NCBI RefSeq assembly: GCF_018413525.1
Contig: NZ_JAHCDD010000012.1
Location: 29,413-93,412, forward strand
DNA length: 64,000 bases
Source: Acidovorax sp. CCYZU-2555
GTDB taxonomy: Bacteria > Pseudomonadota > Gammaproteobacteria > Burkholderiales > Burkholderiaceae_C
Direction of reading: 5' to 3'
Of the stretch, positions 15,387-24,018 are shown in pieces. The position numbers and the translations under genes were made by a program. The notes under the pieces are model-generated. The model worked only from the letters and a program-made list of their open reading frames with translations. It did no database searches and had not been told where the DNA came from. Positions within the stretch are counted from its first letter, which is position 1; the number at the start of each line of letters is the position of its first letter.

Positions 15387-15775
15387 TGATGGCTGTGGAC
15401 ACCCCCGACTCCGCGCAGCCCGGCCATGGCCTGGAATTCATGGATCTGCTGGCGTACATCTATCTGCAGCACGGACTGCCCGACAAGGCCGCGGTACTGC
15501 TGAGCGCGCGCGATCTGCTGGTGCCGGACGAGCCGCGCGCACTGCTGACGCTGGCGCTGGCGCGGGTGCGCTCGGCCAAGCCCGGCAAGGCCTTGGAGAC
15601 GCTGGAACGGCTGGCGATTCTTGGCGCGATGAGCGCCGAGTTCCATCTGATCAGGGCCCAGGCCTTGCATGCGCTCGAGCGCCATGCCGAAGCCGCGGGT
15701 GCGATGCGCGCCTATGTGGCCTTGCTGCTATCTCCATCGCCATCGTCTCCTGCGACGCCCTTGCCCTCCGCCTGA
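15386..15775 (+). CDS. sctY: T3SS chaperone SctY (YscY family)
   Basis: This 129-residue TPR-like protein is the YscY-type chaperone that binds SctX and docks it to the SctV C-terminal domain. Repeated helix pairs are visible (LLAYIYLQHGLPDKAAVLL, then ALLTLALARVRSAKPGKALE). Two adjacent ATG codons (15386 and 15389) could initiate; the first overlaps the sctX stop. It ends 17 bases before sctV. Confidence 0.88.
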   Translation: MMAVDTPDSAQPGHGLEFMDLLAYIYLQHGLPDKAAVLLSARDLLVPDEPRALLTLALARVRSAKPGKALETLERLAILGAMSAEFHLIRAQALHALERHAEAAGAMRAYVALLLSPSPSSPATPLPSA

Positions 15776-15792
15776 TTTCCGGATCTACAAAC

Positions 15793-17901
15793 ATGTCGCA
15801 GTCTGTTGCTTTCGCCCGTTTGCAGCGCGTGGTCCAGCTGGCCACCAGCCGCAATGACCTGATCCTGGCATTCTTCCTGGTCGCGGTCATCTTCATGATG
15901 ATCCTGCCGCTGCCGACCTGGCTCGTGGATGCGCTGATCGGCATCAACATGACGATCTCGGCGATCTTGCTGATGGTCGCGATGTATCTGCCGTCGCCGC
16001 TGGCCTTCTCGTCGTTTCCGTCGGTGCTGCTGGTGACCACGCTGTTTCGCCTGGGCATCTCGATCGCCACCACGCGACTGATCCTGCTGCAGGGCGATGC
16101 CGGCCACATCATCGACACTTTCGGCAACTTCGTCGTCGGCGGCAATCTGGTCGTCGGCCTGGTGGTGTTCCTGATCCTGACCATCGTGCAGTTCGTGGTG
16201 ATCACCAAGGGCGCCGAGCGCGTCGCCGAAGTGGCGGCGCGCTTCTCGCTCGATGCCATGCCGGGCAAGCAGATGTCGATCGACGGCGACATGCGCGCCG
16301 GCACCATCGACATGGACGAGGCCAAGCGCCGCCGCGGCATCGTCGAAAAGGAAAGTCAGCTGTACGGTGCGATGGATGGTGCGATGAAGTTCGTCAAGGG
16401 CGATGCCATTGCGGGCCTGATCATCGTGGCCGTCAACCTGCTCGGCGGCATCGTGATCGGCACCATGCAGCGCGGCATGACGGCCGCCGATGCGGCCAAG
16501 ACCTATTCGGTGCTGACCATAGGCGACGGTCTGATCGCGCAGATTCCGGCGCTGTTCATCGCCATCTGCGCGGGCATGATCGTCACGCGCGTGCAGACCG
16601 GCGACGGGCCGTCGAACGTCGGCAAGGACATCGGCGCCCAGGTGCTGGCCCAGCCGCGCGCGCTCGTGATCGCAGCCGGCGTGGCGCTGGCCATGGGGCT
16701 GATTCCGGGCATGCCGCTGACGGTGTTCCTGGTGCTCGCGGTGGTGATAGGCGGCATCGGTCTCGTGATCATGCGCGGCACGCGCCGCGTGGTCGATGCG
16801 AAGACCGGTGAAGTGACCGAAGTGCCGGCCATGCAGGCCGCGGGCGACAAGAACCCCAAGCCCAAGAACGACGGCAGCGACGAGTTCGCGCCCACGGTGC
16901 CGTTGTTGATGGATGTGGCCGCAGCGCTCAAGAGCAGCTTCGATGCCGAAGTGCTCAACGAGGAGTTGCTGAAGATCCGGCGGGCGCTGTACTTCGATCT
17001 CGGCGTGCCGTTTCCGGGCATACAGCTGCGTTTCAACGAGGCGCTGCCGGCCGAAAGCTACAACCTGATGTTGTCGGAAGTGCCGGTGTCGCAGGGGCGT
17101 CTGCGCCCCGGCTATCTACTGGTGCGCGAGACCGAAGCCAATCTGAATGCGCTGCAGATCAGCTATGAAAGCGATCGCGCCTTCCTGCCCCACATTCCCA
17201 CGCTGTGGGTCAGCGAGACGCTGCGTGACACGCTGACGCGCGCCAACATCAGCTACATGGATACCAGCAAGGTGCTGACCTACCATCTGGCCTTCGTGCT
17301 CAAGAAGTATTCGGCCGACTTCATCGGCATTCAGGAGACGCGTTTTCTGCTCAGCGCGATGGAGGGGCGCTTCCCTGATCTGGTCAAGGAATCGACGCGC
17401 GTGCTGCCGATACAGAAGATCGCCGAAATCCTGCAGCGCCTGGTGTCGGAAGACATCTCGGTGCGCAATCTGCGCGCCATTCTCGAGTCGCTGATCGAGT
17501 GGGGGCAAAAGGAAAAGGACTCGGTGCTGCTGACCGAATATGTGCGCTCCACGCTCAAGCGCCACATCAGCAACAAGTACTCCAGCGGGAACAATGTGCT
17601 GCCGGCCTATCTGCTGGCGCCGTCGGTCGAGGACACGGTGCGCGGCGCGATCCGGCAGACATCGGCAGGCAGCTATCTGGCGCTCGATCCGGCGGTGAGC
17701 AAGGCGCTGGTGGAGAACATCAAGAAGACCGTCGGCGACATCGGTGCGAGCCAGCAGCGGCCCGTGCTGCTGACCTCGATGGATATTCGCCGCTACATGC
17801 GCAAGATGATCGAGCAGGACCTGTATGAGCTGCCCGTGCTGTCGTATCAGGAGCTCACGCAGGAGATCAACATTCAGCCGCTGGCGAGGGTGGACCTGTG
17901 A
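15793..17901 (+). CDS. sctV: T3SS export gate protein SctV
   Basis: This 702-residue protein is a full-length SctV/YscV/FlhA member. The N-terminal half (to about 330) holds eight hydrophobic segments and the conserved FHIPEP-type cytoplasmic loop (ERVAEVAARFSLDAMPGKQM at about 138-157, with KRRRGIVEKESQLYGAMDGAMKF after it). The C-terminal half is the cytoplasmic ring-forming domain that binds chaperones and SctX-SctY. No break or missing segment is seen. No strong ribosome site precedes the ATG, so coupling to sctY is possible. Confidence 0.98.
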   Translation: MSQSVAFARLQRVVQLATSRNDLILAFFLVAVIFMMILPLPTWLVDALIGINMTISAILLMVAMYLPSPLAFSSFPSVLLVTTLFRLGISIATTRLILLQGDAGHIIDTFGNFVVGGNLVVGLVVFLILTIVQFVVITKGAERVAEVAARFSLDAMPGKQMSIDGDMRAGTIDMDEAKRRRGIVEKESQLYGAMDGAMKFVKGDAIAGLIIVAVNLLGGIVIGTMQRGMTAADAAKTYSVLTIGDGLIAQIPALFIAICAGMIVTRVQTGDGPSNVGKDIGAQVLAQPRALVIAAGVALAMGLIPGMPLTVFLVLAVVIGGIGLVIMRGTRRVVDAKTGEVTEVPAMQAAGDKNPKPKNDGSDEFAPTVPLLMDVAAALKSSFDAEVLNEELLKIRRALYFDLGVPFPGIQLRFNEALPAESYNLMLSEVPVSQGRLRPGYLLVRETEANLNALQISYESDRAFLPHIPTLWVSETLRDTLTRANISYMDTSKVLTYHLAFVLKKYSADFIGIQETRFLLSAMEGRFPDLVKESTRVLPIQKIAEILQRLVSEDISVRNLRAILESLIEWGQKEKDSVLLTEYVRSTLKRHISNKYSSGNNVLPAYLLAPSVEDTVRGAIRQTSAGSYLALDPAVSKALVENIKKTVGDIGASQQRPVLLTSMDIRRYMRKMIEQDLYELPVLSYQELTQEINIQPLARVDL

Positions 17902-17930
17902 AGACCGCCCCCGCGTCGCGCGCTGCCGGC

Positions 17931-18263
17931 TCAGACCTTGGCGACTCCTTCATCGAGGGTGTCGGCCACGGCGAACAGCGTGAGAAAGCCGCTCATGTCG
18001 AACACATCGCGCACCATGTCTTGCAGCGAAGTCAGCACGATCTTGCCCTTGCTCGCACGCAGCTTCTTGCCGGCCAGCAGCACGACGCGCAGGCCTGCGG
18101 AGCTGATGTAGCTGAGCCCCGAAAAGTCGAGCACCAGGCGCTGGCAGCCGGCATCGAGGTGCTCGGAAAGCAACTGTTCGAGTTCGGGAGAATTGCTGCT
18201 GTCCAGACGTCCCAGGGGACGCAGGATGAGGATGTCGTCACGGTGCTCGGTCTCGATGTTCAT
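17931..18263 (-). CDS. STAS-domain anti-anti-sigma factor (BtrV-like)
   Basis: This 110-residue protein is a single STAS domain like SpoIIAA, RsbV and Bordetella BtrV. The pattern LDFSGLSYISSAGLRVVL (residues 45-62) contains the serine (Ser54 or Ser55) that the partner kinase phosphorylates. It lies convergent to sctV and divergent from sctD, physically inside the T3SS locus. The other two members of a partner switch are at 24813-26870 (phosphatase) and 29635-30072 (kinase). In Bordetella the equivalent set controls T3SS secretion activity and gene expression. Confidence 0.88.
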   Translation of the reverse strand: MNIETEHRDDILILRPLGRLDSSNSPELEQLLSEHLDAGCQRLVLDFSGLSYISSAGLRVVLLAGKKLRASKGKIVLTSLQDMVRDVFDMSGFLTLFAVADTLDEGVAKV

Positions 18264-18406
18264 GCGCTTAACCAATTCGATGAGGGTGATGAATTTCTGA
18301 CTCAATACGCCAATCGATTGTATGTAGTGCGCACCGGGTTGGGTAGCCCATTGCGCGGTGTAAACCGATATTGTTCGCACGCCGATGGCGCGCGCGAGGT
18401 GTGCGC

Positions 18407-19858
18407 ATGAGACACCACGATCCCCACCTTGTCGCGGCCCCTATTTCCGATACCGCGCTGCTCGACATCGAGCTGCGCATCCTGTCGGGCTGCCATCAGG
18501 GCGCAAGCCTGGCACTGGCCGCTGGCGAGCTGCTGCGCGTCGGCAGCGAGGGCGATTGCGACGTGCTGCTCAGCGACTGCGGGCTGGAGGCCGACGCGCC
18601 CTTGCAGGTGTGGTGGCGCGATGGCTGCTGGTTCGCGCTTTCGGCGCAGGAGCTGGCGTCGGCGCAGGAAGATGAGGCCGCTGCGCCCAAGCCGCGCGGC
18701 TTGGCGCTGGGCGCCGTCGCGCTGCTCGGACAAGTGCATGCCACGGTGTGCGCCGCGCATCTGGAATGGACCACCATCGCTGCGCCGGCACCTGTGCCGA
18801 TGCCACAAGCTGCGCAGGCGCAAGAGGATGAGGGCGAGGGGCAGGCAGATTCCCTGCCAGTCGACGAGATGCCGCCGCGGGCTGCTGCGGCGGCCGTGCC
18901 AGTGCCATCGGCGCGCAGCGCCGCAGCGCTGCGGCGCCTGCGCCCGCTGGCCGCGGTCGGGGTGCTGTCGCTGGTGCTGCTGGGCGTGGGCTGGGCCGTG
19001 TGGCGCCAGGCGCCGTCATCGGCACAACCCGACCCGGTCAGCGCAATCACGTTCTCGCCGCAGGCACAGGAAAAGGCCGTCAAGGAAGTGACTTTGGCGA
19101 TTGCGCTGGCCGACCCGGCGCTGCGCATGGCGGTGGCGCCCAACGCCCAGGGCGGCGTCACGGTCAGCGGCTGGGTCGAGAACGCCGAGCAGTTCGACCG
19201 TCTGGCGCAAGCCCTTTCCAACCTGCGCCCGTTGCCCCGGCTCGCGGTGCGCACCGCCCAGGAAGTCTTCGATGGGCTGACGGATGTGGGGTCTGGCCTG
19301 GGCCTGAGCCTGCGGTTCGCGCCCATGGGTGCGGGCAAGGTGCAGGTGCGCGGCTTGGTGATCACCCCCGAAATGCAGCAACAGACGCTGGCCCAGCTGC
19401 GCGCGCGCGCGCCCGAAGGCATAGAGATCATCGATGGCCTGCGCGTGGCATCGCTGCAAGGGCCGGAAGTCTTGCGCTGGCTGGGCGCGCAAGGCCTGCG
19501 TGCCACCGAAGCGCGTTGGGATGGCGAACAACTGGTGTTGGCCGTGGGCGTGAACCCGGCCCAGCGCGCGCAGCTCGAGCGCCTGCTGGCCACGGCGCAG
19601 ACGCCGTTGAGCGGCGTGCCTTTTCTGCTGCAGACATATGTTCTTCAGGAGCCCGCAGCCGCGCGGCGGATGAGCCTGGCCGAAGCCAGACTGCCGTTTG
19701 GCATTCGCAGCGTGGTCGGCGGCGCCGCACCCTATGTGGTGCTGGCCGATGGCGCCAAGCTGCAGCCCGGCGGCGCGCGTGGCGGCTGGCGGCTGGCGGC
19801 GATTGCGCCCGATCACCTGGTGTTCGATGGTCCGAAACGAGTGGAAGTGAGCCGATGA
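18407..19858 (+). CDS. sctD: T3SS inner-membrane ring protein SctD
   Basis: This 483-residue bitopic protein matches SctD/YscD. It has an N-terminal cytoplasmic FHA-like domain (about 15-125), an Ala/Pro/Glu-rich linker, one transmembrane helix (around 185-205, LAAVGVLSLVLLGVGWAVW), and a periplasmic part with repeated ring-building domains. ATG at 18407 is preferred because the FHA-like pattern begins shortly after it. No copy of the GGAACC-N14-GTTAC motif precedes it, unlike the other T3SS units. It overlaps the next gene by four bases. Confidence 0.88.
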   Translation: MRHHDPHLVAAPISDTALLDIELRILSGCHQGASLALAAGELLRVGSEGDCDVLLSDCGLEADAPLQVWWRDGCWFALSAQELASAQEDEAAAPKPRGLALGAVALLGQVHATVCAAHLEWTTIAAPAPVPMPQAAQAQEDEGEGQADSLPVDEMPPRAAAAAVPVPSARSAAALRRLRPLAAVGVLSLVLLGVGWAVWRQAPSSAQPDPVSAITFSPQAQEKAVKEVTLAIALADPALRMAVAPNAQGGVTVSGWVENAEQFDRLAQALSNLRPLPRLAVRTAQEVFDGLTDVGSGLGLSLRFAPMGAGKVQVRGLVITPEMQQQTLAQLRARAPEGIEIIDGLRVASLQGPEVLRWLGAQGLRATEARWDGEQLVLAVGVNPAQRAQLERLLATAQTPLSGVPFLLQTYVLQEPAAARRMSLAEARLPFGIRSVVGGAAPYVVLADGAKLQPGGARGGWRLAAIAPDHLVFDGPKRVEVSR

Positions 19859-20154
19859 AATTGCTGTTGCCCGACGCCGTGACGGCGTCCGACCCCGGTC
19901 CCCTGAGCGCGCTCGAAGAGCGCCTGCATGGCGCAGATGCCGCGCAGGCGCGCGAAGAGACACAGTCCCTGCTGGCCGACCTGGAGCGGCGCGCGCGCGC
20001 CGGCATGTCGGCCGGGGCCGCGCCTGACCGTTACCGCGAACTGGCGGCGCTGCTGGACGCGAGCCTTGCCGCGCAGGAAGCGCTCGCGCATTTTTCTCCC
20101 ACCCCGCCTCCCGCAGGCAGCCATTTATCCCACCTGGGACAAGAAAGGAAATAG
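19855..20154 (+). CDS. YscE-like needle-subunit co-chaperone
   Basis: This 99-residue helical protein lies between sctD and sctF, the place of yscE. YscE with YscG keeps the needle subunit SctF monomeric in the cytoplasm. The central region (about 18-80) is two amphipathic helices with ALEERLHGADAAQAREET and YRELAALLDASLAAQEAL, matching the simple hairpin of YscE; the tail is Pro/Ser-rich. The start overlaps the sctD stop (ATGA). Assignment is by size, structure and order. Confidence 0.72.
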   Translation: MKLLLPDAVTASDPGPLSALEERLHGADAAQAREETQSLLADLERRARAGMSAGAAPDRYRELAALLDASLAAQEALAHFSPTPPPAGSHLSHLGQERK

Positions 20155-20157
20155 ACC

Positions 20158-20394
20158 ATGAGCACCATCTCCGGCGTGACTTACGACTCGATCGCCAGCA
20201 CGGTTGGCCAGACCAGCTCCAAACTCGAGGCCTCGCTGAAGACCGCCATCAGCGAGCTTGGCGACAATCCCGACCAAGGCAAGATGCTGGGAATGCAGTT
20301 CGAACTTCAGCGCTGGACCATGATGTCGCAGCTGCAATCCACGCTGGTCAAGCTGCTGGGCGATACCTTGAAGGAAATCACCAACAAGCTGTAG
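20158..20394 (+). CDS. sctF: T3SS needle subunit SctF
   Basis: This 78-residue protein is the needle subunit (YscF/PrgI family). It is nearly all helical, with a central loop at GDNPDQGKMLGMQFELQRW (about 35-53, containing the family's NPD turn) and a C-terminal helix ending TLKEITNKL. AAAGGA lies a good distance before the ATG. The gene follows the YscE-like gene by three bases and ends the plus-strand T3SS run. Confidence 0.95.
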   Translation: MSTISGVTYDSIASTVGQTSSKLEASLKTAISELGDNPDQGKMLGMQFELQRWTMMSQLQSTLVKLLGDTLKEITNKL

Positions 20395-20403
20395 GCCGAA
20401 CCG

Positions 20404-20425
20404 AGGCGCCCCGGTGCGGGCGCTT
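20404..20425. terminator. Hairpin between convergent sctF and the binding-protein gene
   Basis: An eight-pair stem (AGGCGCCC with GGGCGCTT, including one G-T pair) encloses a six-base loop, 9 bases after the sctF stop and 10 bases before the end of the convergent gene. There is no clear T run, so it may act weakly in both directions or only as an RNA 3' end. Confidence 0.4.
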
Positions 20426-20435
20426 CGTGGCCAGC

Positions 20436-21509
20436 TCATCGCGGCGACGCTGGCGGTGCGGGAATCACTTCCGCCACGTTGAGCAGCAGCATCGGCGGAT
20501 AGAGCTGCAGCGTCTGTGCGGTGGGAATGTTCACCAGCAGCGAAAAGCGCTGCAGCGTCGATGCGGCGATCGCGCTGACGGGCTTTTTCTCGAGCAGGAT
20601 CTGGCGCGCCATCGACCCCGCGAATCGGCCGACATTGGTGTCGTTGGAGAACAGGCCGAACAGGCAGCCCGAGCGCCGCACGATGCTCTCCGTGGTGCAG
20701 AACGTAGGCAACTGCTGGCGCAGCGCGGCCTGGGTGATCGCTTCGCGGTGGGTGAAGGCGAGGAACGTGATGGGGCCGATATAGAGCAGGTCGGCGCCAC
20801 GCGCGGCGATGTCGGCCACCAGCGGCCCGATCTGTGCGGGGTCGGGCGTCTGGTCGGCGTTCAGCCCGAGACTGGCATCGATCACCTGCAGCCCCAGGCG
20901 CTGGGCCTGCGCCTGCAGGTTGCGCAGGATGGTCAGCGAGTTCGGCTCGGCCGGGTTGTGCAGGTAGCCGATCTTGCGAAACGGCCTATAGGCCTGAATG
21001 GCGTTGAACTGGATGTCGAGCGGCGCGACATGGCTCACGCCGGTGACGTTGCGTTCGGGCTGCTGCAGGTTCTTGATCAGCCCGGCGTTGACCGGGTCGG
21101 TGACTTCGGTGAACACGATGGGCGTGTTGCGCAATGGGTTGGCCGCATTGCTCTGGTCGTGGCGTCCGGCGAGCGCCAGGGACGTGGGCGTACCCCAGGC
21201 ATAGATCAGGTCGGGGCGCAATGCCGCGACCTGCTGGCGCAGCGCGTCTTCATCGAGCTTGTTGCCGCTGAAGCGCACTTCAACGTAGCGCGCCGCGACA
21301 TTTTCGCGCTCCAGGTAGTTGCGAAAGCCGGCTTCGGTGCTTTGCGCCGCACGCGGCAACACCATCACGATGGTGAAGGGCCGGGCGGCTACGGCGGCGG
21401 ACTGCGCAGCCTCGTTCGCGCGGGCCGCGGGCGCCACGGCCAGGCCCAGGCACAGCACGGGGCATGACAGGGGCCGCAGAAGACGAGAAAGCAATGCGTT
21501 GGGTTTCAT
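20436..21509 (-). CDS. Periplasmic ABC-type substrate-binding protein (ABC_sub_bind family)
   Basis: This 357-residue protein has a signal peptide (cleavage around residue 31) and the pattern of the ABC_sub_bind family: a conserved beta-alpha start (FTIVMVLPRAAQSTEAGF), PDLIYAWGTPTSLALAG, and NVTGVSHVAPLDIQFNAI. No ABC permease or ATPase gene is nearby. Instead it overlaps the stop of the sensor-MFS fusion by four bases. It may therefore be a periplasmic ligand sensor for the adjoining membrane proteins and the partner switch, not a transport subunit. The ligand is unknown. Confidence 0.8.
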   Translation of the reverse strand: MKPNALLSRLLRPLSCPVLCLGLAVAPAARANEAAQSAAVAARPFTIVMVLPRAAQSTEAGFRNYLERENVAARYVEVRFSGNKLDEDALRQQVAALRPDLIYAWGTPTSLALAGRHDQSNAANPLRNTPIVFTEVTDPVNAGLIKNLQQPERNVTGVSHVAPLDIQFNAIQAYRPFRKIGYLHNPAEPNSLTILRNLQAQAQRLGLQVIDASLGLNADQTPDPAQIGPLVADIAARGADLLYIGPITFLAFTHREAITQAALRQQLPTFCTTESIVRRSGCLFGLFSNDTNVGRFAGSMARQILLEKKPVSAIAASTLQRFSLLVNIPTAQTLQLYPPMLLLNVAEVIPAPPASPR

Positions 21510-23998
21510 GGCGATCCGGGCAGGGGAGGAAAGGAAACGGCGGGCGTGGCGCTGCGCAGCGCGGGCAGCATGCCCAGCGTGGCGGCGGCGAGAAACAGGC
21601 CGATGGCCCACATCGCCCCGGTGTAGCCAAAGGCCGCGACCGCCCAGGCCGTGGCGAAAGGCGCGGCGATGCTGCCCAGCCGCTCCAGCAGGCGAAACGC
21701 GGCCAGCGCCTGTTCGGGCGTGGCGTGCTGCGCACTGCCGGCGCGTGGCTCGAAGAGTTCCGTGACCAGCGCCAGCTGAGGCGATGATTGCAGCGCCTGT
21801 CCCAGGCCCAGCAGCGCGCAGCCCATGGCCATGCCGGGCACGCCGCCCAGGCCGGGCAGGGCCCAGCAGGCGAGCGCGCTGATCAGCCCGCCGGCGATCA
21901 GAAACGGCGCGCGCCTGCCGCTCGCATCGGACCAGCGCGCGCACCAGGAAGCGCTGGCCGCGAACACCAGGAAGTACAGCAGCAGCGCGCGCCCGGTCAT
22001 GGCCGCGGGCTGTTGCAGCGCGTTCATCTGCAGCGGCACGACCACGGCCAGCAGCGTCACCGCGACCAGGCGGGCAGGCAGGGCCGCACCGAAAATCACC
22101 GCCAGCGCGCGCGGGTTGCGCACCACGGCCGCATAGCCGCGCCAGCCGCCCGTGGCCGAGCCGCGCGCGGGAGAGCGCGGCACGACGGCCAGGCGCTGGC
22201 TCGCGACCGCGGCCAGCAGCATGCACAGCGCGCAGGCGGCAAACCCGGTCGCGGGCCCGGCCTGGGCGGCGATCATGCCGCCGAACGGCGGGCCGACAAT
22301 GCCCGCGGCGACGATGGCGCCCGCGATCTGCGTCATGCCGCGCGCGCGCTGTGCGGCCGGCGTGATGCGCACCAGCGCCGTCTGCGCCAGGATCAGCGCC
22401 AGGCCGTAGGCCATGCCCGCGAAGGCGCGCAAGACCACCAGCGCCAGCGCCGACTCGGCCGCGCCCGTGGCCGCCAGCGCCAGGCTGCCGGCCAGCGCCG
22501 CCAGCACCAGGCCCCAGCGCAGATCGATGCGACCGGCCAGCGCCGGGCCCGCGGGCTGGGCCAGCGCCAGCGTGGCCATGAACGCCGCGACGGGCAGGCC
22601 AGCGACCATGGTCGGACTCAACTGCAGGCCCAGCGGCGGCATGTCGATGGCAAACACCGTGAAGAACGGGCGCAGCAGTTCTTCCGACAGCGCTATCAGA
22701 AAAATGACCAGGCGCAGCCGCGTCATCTGCGCCGTGGTTTCGGGCCCAGGCTGCGCGGCGCTGGCTACGGGCGTGAGGCGCTGGCGCCGCCCGGTCCAGC
22801 GCGCGAATGCGCCACGCGGGACAGCGCTGCGCCGCGCGAAGTGCTGTGCCGCGAGCGTGGCCAGCGTCGAGCGCTGCCAGCGTCCGCGCGCGCACTCGAG
22901 CAGCAGCACCGCGGACACCACCAGGGCCAGCGCCAGATCAAGCAGCATGCCGGCGAGCTGGCGGTCCACGTAATCGGTGGGGTAGCCGACGACCACGCGT
23001 GCGCCCTGGGGCGTGGCCGCAGACCAGCGCAGGTCCTGGGCCGCCGGCGCGTCGAGCGCTTCGCCGCGGCCGCGCTGAACGGTGGAGTGCAGATCTTCGG
23101 TGGGGCTGGCCTGCAAGGCGAGATAGCCGAGTTCGGGCGCGCGCTGCAGCGCATCGTCGAACAGCGCGCGCACGCCCTGCAGCTGTGCCAGCGGAATGCC
23201 GTAGTCGAGCGCGCGCGTGATCTGCCGGCCCAGCGTGTGCGCCATCGCATCGGCGTTCTCGGCGATCTGCTGCGCGACCAGCGGGCGCGCCGTCTCGCGC
23301 GCACTCCAGACCATGGCCAGCGGCGTCGCCACGCAGACCAGCGCCGCGCCCAGCGTGAGCCAGGCCGTGGCGCGCGTGCGCGGCGCGCCTTGCCACTGCA
23401 GGCCCTGGCGCCACAACGCCGCCCAGACCAGGGCCAGCGTGAGCAGCAGCAGCGGTGCGACCTGGCCCAGGATGTGCAGCGCGGCGGCGCGGGCCTGGGC
23501 CTGTGTGGGGCGCAGGTCGATGATGAACCAGAGATTGGCGCCGGTCTGCCCGCTTGCATCGGCCAGCGCCCGGCCGATATACAGCCTGGCGTTTTCGTTC
23601 CTCACCAGCGACGGCTGCGGCGGCGCCGCGGCCGCGAGCTGGCGCTGCCAGGGCGCGGCAATCGCGCCCGCGTGCCGCGGGTCGCCGGCCTGTGCGATCA
23701 CCGTGCCGTCGGCGGCTTGCAGCCGCAGCGCGAGCAGCTGCGGCTCCTGCGCGCCAAGTTGCTGCAGACGATCGAGCCAGACAGACTGCTCGGTCAGGGC
23801 CACGCCGAAGCGCATGCCGCGTTCGGCCTCCAGGCTGATCTGCTGGCTCAGGCGCAGCAGACGCTGCTGCGACAGATCGGTCAGCAACTGCTGCACGCGC
23901 CAGGTGATCAGCACCAGCGACAGGCCGAACAGCACGATGGCGCAGAGCGTGGAAAACAGCAGGGCTTCGCGTTGAAGCGTGCGTAAAAGGCTCGTCAT
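21506..23998 (-). CDS. Two-sensor membrane protein fused to an MFS transporter domain
   Basis: This 830-residue protein combines two periplasmic sensor segments with a major facilitator domain. Seen in order: transmembrane helix at 13-35; periplasmic segment about 36-175; helices near 178-197 and 212-230; a second periplasmic segment (about 235-342) with IPLAQLQGVRALFDDALQRA; a helix at 343-368; then about 12 helices of an MFS domain (from about 430). The second sensor resembles that of the 649-residue protein at 26860-28809. It is translationally coupled to the periplasmic binding protein. A sensory role for the MFS part is inferred from the neighbours; transport is the alternative. Confidence 0.8.
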   Translation of the reverse strand: MTSLLRTLQREALLFSTLCAIVLFGLSLVLITWRVQQLLTDLSQQRLLRLSQQISLEAERGMRFGVALTEQSVWLDRLQQLGAQEPQLLALRLQAADGTVIAQAGDPRHAGAIAAPWQRQLAAAAPPQPSLVRNENARLYIGRALADASGQTGANLWFIIDLRPTQAQARAAALHILGQVAPLLLLTLALVWAALWRQGLQWQGAPRTRATAWLTLGAALVCVATPLAMVWSARETARPLVAQQIAENADAMAHTLGRQITRALDYGIPLAQLQGVRALFDDALQRAPELGYLALQASPTEDLHSTVQRGRGEALDAPAAQDLRWSAATPQGARVVVGYPTDYVDRQLAGMLLDLALALVVSAVLLLECARGRWQRSTLATLAAQHFARRSAVPRGAFARWTGRRQRLTPVASAAQPGPETTAQMTRLRLVIFLIALSEELLRPFFTVFAIDMPPLGLQLSPTMVAGLPVAAFMATLALAQPAGPALAGRIDLRWGLVLAALAGSLALAATGAAESALALVVLRAFAGMAYGLALILAQTALVRITPAAQRARGMTQIAGAIVAAGIVGPPFGGMIAAQAGPATGFAACALCMLLAAVASQRLAVVPRSPARGSATGGWRGYAAVVRNPRALAVIFGAALPARLVAVTLLAVVVPLQMNALQQPAAMTGRALLLYFLVFAASASWCARWSDASGRRAPFLIAGGLISALACWALPGLGGVPGMAMGCALLGLGQALQSSPQLALVTELFEPRAGSAQHATPEQALAAFRLLERLGSIAAPFATAWAVAAFGYTGAMWAIGLFLAAATLGMLPALRSATPAVSFPPLPGSP

Positions 23999-24018
23999 GC
24001 GCTGCGCCCTGTTCTATA

